From: Candidatus Pelagibacter sp.
Lineage (GTDB): Bacteria > Pseudomonadota > Alphaproteobacteria > Pelagibacterales > Pelagibacteraceae
Assembly (NCBI GenBank): GCA_028408025.1
Contig: JAOOKL010000019.1
Coordinates: 1-10,874, forward strand
Direction: 5' to 3'
Length of the DNA: 10,874 bases
Shown: positions 6,149 through 10,874 of the stretch, in pieces
Layout: each line of letters opens with the position of its first letter
Numbering within the stretch: the first letter of the stretch is position 1
Notes under the pieces: generated by a model
Databases searched by the model: none
What the model was told of the DNA's origin: nothing
Seen by the model: only the letters and a program-made list of their open reading frames with translations
Program-made: the position numbers and the translations under genes

Positions 6149-6170
6149 AAAGGAAGAACCAAAAGCTAAG
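5996..6170 (+). repeat. 27-bp tandem repeats encoding the Lys/Glu/Ala tail of S16, interrupted
   Basis: The unit is AAG GAA GAA CCA AAA GCA GAA GCT AAA (KEEPKAEAK). Full or near-full copies lie at 5996-6022 (with GAG for one Glu), 6023-6049 and 6123-6149. The shorter pieces are 6050-6060 and 6150-6170. The third region is split by a 58-bp insertion containing the ffh-derived segment. Units before the insertion are in the rpsP frame; units after it are in frame +1. Such arrays gain and lose copies by slippage, and they offer short homologies for template switching. Confidence 0.85.
6054..6105 (+). repeat. 52-bp direct repeat, inserted copy inside rpsP
   Basis: Identical to 4817-4868 of ffh. 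It is flanked by two copies of AAAAGGAACAACC (6048-6060 and 6106-6118). Taking out one flanking copy together with the 45 purely ffh-derived bases (58 bp in all, not a multiple of three) restores an uninterrupted tail that ends at 6171-6173. The entry junction has nine bases, AACAACCAA, shared by ffh and the inferred ancestral rpsP tail. The exit junction shows no obvious homology. This looks like a replication template switch rather than a mobile element: there is no palindrome, transposase or terminal repeat. Confidence 0.9.
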
Positions 6171-6184
6171 TAAGGAACATATTT

Positions 6185-6886
6185 ATGTTTGAGGTAAAAA
6201 TCTTTACTCTATATCCAAATTTATATCCTGGACCTTTGAATTCCGGACTTTATAAAAAAGCACAAGAAAAAAAAATTTGGAATTTAAAAGTAATTGATAT
6301 TAGAGATTATACAACAGATAAACATCGAACAGTTGATGATACTCCTTTTGGTGGTGGTAGTGGAATGTTATTAAGGCCAGACGTTGTAGCCTCAGCTTTG
6401 GACCAAAATTTAAACAAGGAAGATCAAATTATATATTTATCTCCTAAAGGAAAAAAATTAGATCAAAGTAATGTAAAAGAATTCAGTAAGAAAAAAAAAT
6501 TAAACATTTTATGTGGTCACTTTGAAGGAATAGATCAAAGGCTTTTGGAAACAAGAAATATACAAGAATATAGCATTGGTGATTTTATATTATCTGGAGG
6601 CGAAACAGCTTCTTATGTTTTGATTGACTCTATTATTCGATTGTTACCAGGAGTTTTAGGTAACGAAAATTCATCTAAAGAGGAAAGTTTTGAAGATAAT
6701 TTATTGGAATATCCTCAGTATACAAAACCTCAGAATTGGGAAGGAAAAAGTACTCCTGAAGTACTTTTATCAGGCGATCATGCGAAAATTAAAAGCTGGC
6801 GTTTATCACAATCTGAGGCTATAACACGTCGCCAGAGACCTGATCTTTGGAAAAAATATTTAAATAAAAAAAATGAAAAACATTGA
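6185..6886 (+). CDS. trmD: tRNA (guanine-37-N1)-methyltransferase TrmD
   Basis: TrmD is a SPOUT-class dimeric enzyme that uses S-adenosylmethionine to methylate N1 of G37, next to the anticodon, which prevents +1 frameshifting. The 233-residue length is normal. Landmarks are the N-terminal [32 protein letters not shown] (53-68), the trefoil-knot segments [10 protein letters not shown] (85-94), [10 protein letters not shown] (110-119) and [13 protein letters not shown] (128-140), and the linker with Asp171 in [16 protein letters not shown], equivalent to the E. coli catalytic Asp region. [14 protein letters not shown] near the C-terminus also fits. AAGGA at 6172-6176 is a good ribosome-binding site. 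In most bacteria rimM lies between rpsP and trmD, but here it does not. The last 14 bases overlap rplS in another frame. Confidence 0.97.
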   Translation: MFEVKIFTLYPNLYPGPLNSGLYKKAQEKKIWNLKVIDIRDYTTDKHRTVDDTPFGGGSGMLLRPDVVASALDQNLNKEDQIIYLSPKGKKLDQSNVKEFSKKKKLNILCGHFEGIDQRLLETRNIQEYSIGDFILSGGETASYVLIDSIIRLLPGVLGNENSSKEESFEDNLLEYPQYTKPQNWEGKSTPEVLLSGDHAKIKSWRLSQSEAITRRQRPDLWKKYLNKKNEKH

Positions 6887-7379
6887 AGACATAAATAAAG
6901 AAGCAATAAAAAAGATTGTTGCAAATAAAAAGATTACTGAATTTTCCTCAGGAGATACTATTAAGATAGGAGTAAAAATTATTGAAGGAAAAAGAGAAAG
7001 AATTCAATATTTTGAGGGGGTTTGTATAGCTAAAAAAAATAGAGATTTGAACTCGTCATTTACTGTTAGAAAAATTTCATTTGGCGAAGGTGTTGAAAGA
7101 ACTTTTGCACTTTACAGTCCAAATATTGACTCAATTAAAGTAATAAGAACAGGAAAAGTACGAAGAGCAAAATTGTATTATCTAAGAAGTAGAAAAGGAA
7201 AATCAGCAAGAATTTCTGAAAAAATCAAAAAGAAAATTGGGATTGATGTTTCAACTCAACTAGATATACCTGAAAAAAAAGCAGAAACAGTTTCTAAAGA
7301 AGAAATAAAAAATGATGAGAATAAAGAAGCTGCAGTAGAAAAAGAAAAAACTAAACTAAAAGTCGAAGATAAAAAATAA
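6873..7379 (+). CDS. rplS: 50S ribosomal protein bL19 with charged C-terminal extension
   Basis: This large-subunit protein sits at the subunit interface. Residues 1 to about 118 match bL19 throughout: [50 protein letters not shown] sequence, then GEGVERTF and [19 protein letters not shown]. bL19 is normally about 115 residues. Here some 50 more follow, rich in Lys and Glu (for example [27 protein letters not shown]), probably disordered and without the regular repeats seen in S16. The start lies inside trmD (14-base overlap), so translation is probably coupled to it. No terminator is visible in the 11 bases before leuC, so read-through into the leucine genes is possible. Confidence 0.97.
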   Translation: MKNIEDINKEAIKKIVANKKITEFSSGDTIKIGVKIIEGKRERIQYFEGVCIAKKNRDLNSSFTVRKISFGEGVERTFALYSPNIDSIKVIRTGKVRRAKLYYLRSRKGKSARISEKIKKKIGIDVSTQLDIPEKKAETVSKEEIKNDENKEAAVEKEKTKLKVEDKK

Positions 7380-7390
7380 TCAAATTTTTT

Positions 7391-8791
7391 ATGTCTAAAA
7401 CTCTATATGATAAAATATGGGAAAATCATCTTGTACACCAGCAAGAAGATGGTACTTCATTAATATATGTTGATCGTCATTTAGTTCATGAAGTTACAAG
7501 CCCACAAGCTTTTGAAGGATTAAGAATACAAAAAAGAAATGTTAGACGACCTGAGTTAACTTTAGCAGTTCCTGACCATAACGTACCAACTACAGATAGA
7601 TCAAAAGGAATCAACGACACAGAGTCTAAAATACAAGTAGATACTTTAAGAGAAAATTGTAAAGAGTTTGGAGTAAAACTTTTTGATGTTAATGATAAAA
7701 GACAAGGAATAGTCCATATCATTGGACCCGAACAAGGATTTACCCAGCCCGGAACAGTGATAGTCTGTGGAGACAGTCATACAGCCACTCATGGTGCTTT
7801 TGGTTCACTAGCTTTTGGAATAGGAACATCTGAGGTCGAACATGTTCTCGCTACGCAAACATTAATTCAAAAAAAATCTAAAAATTTAAGAATTAATGTA
7901 AATGGAAAATTACCAATAGGTGTGACTGCAAAAGATGTAATTTTAAAAATTATTGGCACTATTGGAACTGCAGGGGGCACTGGTTATGTAATTGAGTTTG
8001 CTGGTGAAGTTATCAGAAATTTTACAATGGAAGAGAGAATGACTGTATGTAATATGACCATAGAAGCTGGAGCTAGAGCTGGATTAATAGCACCAGATGA
8101 TAAAACTTTTGAATATTTAAAAGGAAAAACAATGTCCCCTAAAGGAGATAAGTGGGACAATGCTGTAAAGTTTTGGAGGTCGTTGTATTCAGATAAAGAT
8201 TGTAAATTTGATAAAGAAATAAACATTGATGGAAAACAAATAGAACCTCTTGTAACCTGGGGAACTTCACCTCAAGATGTATCACCAGTTACTGGAATGG
8301 TGCCAGACCCTAATAATGAAACCAACCAAGACAGAAAAATGGCTATGAAAAGGTCTTTAGAATATATGGGTTTAAAAGCGAATACAAAAATTTCAGATAT
8401 AAAAATTGATAAAATTTTTATAGGCAGCTGTACAAACGGTAGAATAGAAGATTTAAGATTGGCAGCAGGGTTGTTAAAGGGAAAAAAAATAGCAAGCAAT
8501 GTCAGTGCTATGGTGGTGCCTGGATCAGGACTTGTAAAAGCTCAAGCTGAAAAAGAAGGTCTACATAAAATATTTCAAGAAGCTGGCTTTGAATGGAGAG
8601 AACCAGGTTGTTCTATGTGTTTAGGTATGAATCCTGACCAATTAAAACCAAAAGAGAGATGTGCATCAACATCAAATAGAAATTTTGAAGGAAGACAAGG
8701 AAGAGGCGGAAGAACCCATTTGGTTAGTCCTGGAATGGCAATTGCTGCTGCGATTAAAGGTCATTTGTCCGATGTAAGAGAGATACAATAA
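7391..8791 (+). CDS. leuC: 3-isopropylmalate dehydratase, large subunit LeuC
   Basis: With LeuD it forms the [4Fe-4S] isopropylmalate isomerase that converts 2-isopropylmalate to 3-isopropylmalate in leucine synthesis. The 466-residue length is standard for the bacterial heterodimeric type. The three cluster ligands are visible: Cys347 in [13 protein letters not shown] and Cys407 and Cys410 in [15 protein letters not shown]. Other family stretches are [19 protein letters not shown] (26-44), DHNVPTTDR (62-70), [13 protein letters not shown] (109-121), [13 protein letters not shown] (126-138) and [16 protein letters not shown] near the end. The start has no Shine-Dalgarno: the bases just before the ATG are AAATTTTTT. 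Its TAA shares one base with the ATG of leuD (TAATG), so the two subunits are translationally coupled. Confidence 0.98.
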   Translation: MSKTLYDKIWENHLVHQQEDGTSLIYVDRHLVHEVTSPQAFEGLRIQKRNVRRPELTLAVPDHNVPTTDRSKGINDTESKIQVDTLRENCKEFGVKLFDVNDKRQGIVHIIGPEQGFTQPGTVIVCGDSHTATHGAFGSLAFGIGTSEVEHVLATQTLIQKKSKNLRINVNGKLPIGVTAKDVILKIIGTIGTAGGTGYVIEFAGEVIRNFTMEERMTVCNMTIEAGARAGLIAPDDKTFEYLKGKTMSPKGDKWDNAVKFWRSLYSDKDCKFDKEINIDGKQIEPLVTWGTSPQDVSPVTGMVPDPNNETNQDRKMAMKRSLEYMGLKANTKISDIKIDKIFIGSCTNGRIEDLRLAAGLLKGKKIASNVSAMVVPGSGLVKAQAEKEGLHKIFQEAGFEWREPGCSMCLGMNPDQLKPKERCASTSNRNFEGRQGRGGRTHLVSPGMAIAAAIKGHLSDVREIQ

Positions 8792-9399
8792 TGGAAAAAT
8801 TTTCAAAATTAAAAAGTATACCATCATACCTTCCGTTGCAAAATATTGATACGGACATGATAATTCCAAAGCAATTCTTGAAAACAATTAAAAGAACTGG
8901 ATTAGGTAAAAGCTTATTTTACGAAATGCGATATGACGAAAATGGTAAATTATTAAAAGATTTTATTTTAAATAAAGAACCATATAATAAGTCTAAAATT
9001 CTTTTAGCAGGAAAAAATTTTGGATGTGGCTCTTCTAGAGAACATGCTCCATGGGCGCTTTCTGATTTTGGAATTAAATGTATTATAAGCTCAAGTTTTG
9101 CTGATATTTTTTATAACAATTGTTTTAAAAATGGTATTTTACCAATAAAAATAAGTGAAGAAATAATTTTAGAATTATCAGAATACTCAAAAAGAAAAGA
9201 GGAAATTAAAATTGATTTAGAAAATCAACAAATTTCTTTTGGGAACAAGACCACTAAATTTGAATTAGATAGCTTTAAAAAAAAATGTTTAATCGAAGGA
9301 CTAGATGATATTGATTTATCTATGAAAAAAATTAAACAAGTTGATAATTTTGAAAAAAAATTAAACTTAGAAAAACCTTGGATTATGATTAATGAGTAA
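8791..9399 (+). CDS. leuD: 3-isopropylmalate dehydratase, small subunit LeuD
   Basis: This is the swivel-domain partner of LeuC, supplying part of the active site that binds isopropylmalate. The 202-residue length is typical. Key motifs are [13 protein letters not shown] (18-30) and the nearly invariant [13 protein letters not shown] (78-90), followed by [22 protein letters not shown]. It starts on the last base of leuC and ends 8 bases inside leuB, so all three leu genes are interlocked, as expected for subunits and consecutive steps needed in fixed proportion. Confidence 0.98.
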   Translation: MEKFSKLKSIPSYLPLQNIDTDMIIPKQFLKTIKRTGLGKSLFYEMRYDENGKLLKDFILNKEPYNKSKILLAGKNFGCGSSREHAPWALSDFGIKCIISSSFADIFYNNCFKNGILPIKISEEIILELSEYSKRKEEIKIDLENQQISFGNKTTKFELDSFKKKCLIEGLDDIDLSMKKIKQVDNFEKKLNLEKPWIMINE

Positions 9400-10498
9400 A
9401 AACAAAAGTAGAAAAATTTTGTTATTACCAGGTGATGGTATTGGTCCTGAGGTAGTAAGAGAGGTTAAAAAAATTTTAGAATGGTTTAATCAAAGCAAGT
9501 CTTTAGACTTCAGCTTCGATGAAGAACTTGTAGGCGGAGCGTCTATAGATACAAACGGAATTCCAATCACAGATGAAGTTTTTTATAAATCACTCCAGGC
9601 TGATGCTGTAATATTAGGAGCTTGCGGTGGTCCTAAGTGGGATAAGTTGGAGTTTTCTAAAAAACCAGAAAGAGCTATCTTGAAACTTAGAAAAGAACTT
9701 AAATTATTTGCTAATTTAAGACCAGCAATTTGTTTTAAACAACTAGTTGACGCTTCTACGTTAAAACCTGAAATAGTCTCTGGCCTCGACATAATGATTG
9801 TCAGAGAATTGACTGGGGGAATTTATTTTGGTGAACCTCGAGGAATTGAGCCAATAGAGAATAATCAAAGAAGGGGTATAAACACTCACACTTACACTAC
9901 AAGTGAAATACAAAGAATTTCAAGAGTAGCTTTTGATTTAGCAAAAAAAAGAAGAAACATTGTTACCTCTTGTGACAAATTTAACGTTATGGAGGCTGGA
10001 GTTTTATGGAGAGAGGAAGTTCAAATACTAAAAGATAAAGAATATAAAAATGTTGAATTGAATCATATGCTAGCTGATAATTGTGCAATGCAGCTTCTAC
10101 GTAACCCAAAACAATTTGATGTTATACTCACTGATAATCTTTTTGGAGACATGTTGTCAGACGAGGCAGCTATGTTGACCGGTTCCGTTGGACTTTTGCC
10201 GTCAGCCTCTCTTGGAGCAAGAGATAAAAATGGTAAAATTAGATCTTTATATGAACCAGTTCATGGTTCAGCTCCAGATATTGCAGGAAAAAATATTGCA
10301 AATCCAATTGCAACAATATTAAGTTTATCTATGGCATTGAGATATTCACTTAATCTTGAAAAAGAGGCAGATTTACTAGACGCTGCAGTTCAAAAGGTGT
10401 TAGATGAGGGTTATAGAACAAAAGATATAATGTCTAAGAGCAATAAAGAGCTCACCACAACTGATATGGGTGATGCAATTATCTCAAAATTGAAATAA
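9392..10498 (+). CDS. leuB: 3-isopropylmalate dehydrogenase LeuB
   Basis: LeuB oxidatively decarboxylates 3-isopropylmalate with NAD+ to give 2-oxoisocaproate, the direct leucine precursor. The 368-residue length fits the family. Visible motifs are [12 protein letters not shown] (11-22) and [14 protein letters not shown] (99-112), whose arginines bind substrate. [15 protein letters not shown] (137-151) contains the active-site Tyr145. Lys196 in [10 protein letters not shown] and Asp229 in NHMLADN are the expected catalytic Lys and Asp. The metal-binding [13 protein letters not shown] (247-259) carries Asp253 and Asp257, and the NAD-binding [10 protein letters not shown] (291-300) is followed by NIANPIA. 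The gene starts inside leuD and is followed 13 bases later by asd, the usual alphaproteobacterial order. No leuA or leucine-attenuator sequence is seen nearby. Confidence 0.98.
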   Translation: MSKNKSRKILLLPGDGIGPEVVREVKKILEWFNQSKSLDFSFDEELVGGASIDTNGIPITDEVFYKSLQADAVILGACGGPKWDKLEFSKKPERAILKLRKELKLFANLRPAICFKQLVDASTLKPEIVSGLDIMIVRELTGGIYFGEPRGIEPIENNQRRGINTHTYTTSEIQRISRVAFDLAKKRRNIVTSCDKFNVMEAGVLWREEVQILKDKEYKNVELNHMLADNCAMQLLRNPKQFDVILTDNLFGDMLSDEAAMLTGSVGLLPSASLGARDKNGKIRSLYEPVHGSAPDIAGKNIANPIATILSLSMALRYSLNLEKEADLLDAAVQKVLDEGYRTKDIMSKSNKELTTTDMGDAIISKLK

Positions 10499-10511
10499 AA
10501 TAAACAATCAT

Positions 10512-10874
10512 ATGAATTTGGCGATAATCGGTGCTACAGGCAACGTAGGTAGAAAAACATTAGAAGTTTTAGAGAAGTCATCAATAAAAATTGATAATAT
10601 TTTTTTAATAGCTTCAGAAAAAAGTGTTGGAAAAAAACTGTTTTTTAAAAAAAAAGAAATTGTTGTTGAGCAATTAGAAAAATATGATTTTGCAAAAGCA
10701 GAAATAACTATTTTTGCGGCAGGGAGTGAAATAGCAAAAAAATGGGTTCCTGAAGCTTCAAAAAAAACTATTGTAATAGACAACTCTAGCTTTTTCCGAA
10801 TGCAACACGATGTTCCTTTAATAGTTCCAGAAGTAAATTCTGAAAGGTTGAGCAAACATAAAAATATTATATCG
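10512..10874 (+). CDS. asd: Aspartate-semialdehyde dehydrogenase, N-terminal part (3' truncated)
   Basis: Asd reduces aspartyl phosphate to aspartate semialdehyde with NADPH, the branch-point step toward lysine/diaminopimelate, threonine and methionine. The 121 visible codons begin MNLAIIGATGNVGRKTLEVL, with the GATGNVG dinucleotide-binding loop at residues 7-13. They include IFAAGSEIAKKW (67-78) and the diagnostic DNSSFFRMQHDVPLIVPEVN (90-109). The catalytic Cys (normally in NPNCST) would follow just past the window edge. The ATG lies 13 bases after the leuB stop, without a clear Shine-Dalgarno, in the same operon direction. The product links functionally to DapF encoded earlier in the window. 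Confidence 0.95.
   Translation, partial: MNLAIIGATGNVGRKTLEVLEKSSIKIDNIFLIASEKSVGKKLFFKKKEIVVEQLEKYDFAKAEITIFAAGSEIAKKWVPEASKKTIVIDNSSFFRMQHDVPLIVPEVNSERLSKHKNIIS

Noticed and set aside
6746..6768. AAAAGTAC/GTACTTTT inverted repeat inside trmD (8-bp stem)
   Set aside because: It is weak, AT-rich, within conserved TrmD coding sequence, and its T-run is part of the stem, so it is probably chance.
10508..10855. Minus-strand frame at the right end
   Set aside because: The plus strand here encodes an unmistakable Asd N-terminus (GATGNVG, DNSSFFRM), so the opposite frame is a shadow.
1..10874. CRISPR array, phage, transposon, toxin-antitoxin or defence system
   Set aside because: No regularly spaced repeats, integrase/transposase motifs or defence domains were found. 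The window is core metabolism and translation genes.

Overview
The window is very AT-rich (roughly 30% G+C by eye) and densely packed. Neighbouring genes usually overlap or sit within a few bases of each other, and Shine-Dalgarno signals are weak. The proteins are alphaproteobacterial in type: LeuC with a C-terminal [21 protein letters not shown] stretch, DapF with WERGAGLTKACGTAACA, and a gene order of leuC-leuD-leuB-asd. Together with the very small spacers, this points to a streamlined marine alphaproteobacterium of the SAR11/Pelagibacterales kind. That assignment is inferred from style and gene content, not from a search.

Layout. (1) 2-2405, plus strand: the 3' end of an amidase-signature enzyme, a 59-residue two-helix membrane protein, a DMT/EamA permease and a membrane-anchored alpha/beta hydrolase, each overlapping the next. 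(2) 2402-4153, minus strand: dapF followed immediately by ftsY, whose 3' end overlaps the hydrolase tail to tail. (3) 4154-4320: the only sizeable non-coding stretch. It holds divergent candidate promoters and a run of three hairpins that looks like a structured RNA leader in front of ffh. (4) 4321-7379, plus strand: ffh-rpsP-trmD-rplS, the conserved SRP/ribosome cluster, without rimM between rpsP and trmD. (5) 7391-10874, plus strand: leuC-leuD-leuB and the start of asd.

How the genes fit together. Ffh and FtsY are the two partner GTPases of co-translational membrane targeting, here on opposite strands either side of dapF and the leader. RpsP and RplS are ribosomal proteins, and TrmD makes m1G37 in tRNA. 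LeuC/LeuD and LeuB carry out the last dedicated steps of leucine synthesis. Asd and DapF both belong to the aspartate/diaminopimelate-lysine route.

The most unusual observation is a perfect 52-bp copy of an internal piece of ffh (4817-4868) inside the C-terminal tail of rpsP (6054-6105), in the same reading frame. The event added 58 bp net. It shifted the frame of the repetitive S16 tail, so translation now stops at 6146-6148 instead of at an older-looking stop at 6171-6173 that abuts the trmD ribosome-binding site. It could be a recent template-switch mutation or a library/amplification chimera. No mobile element, CRISPR array, tRNA, rRNA or defence system was seen.
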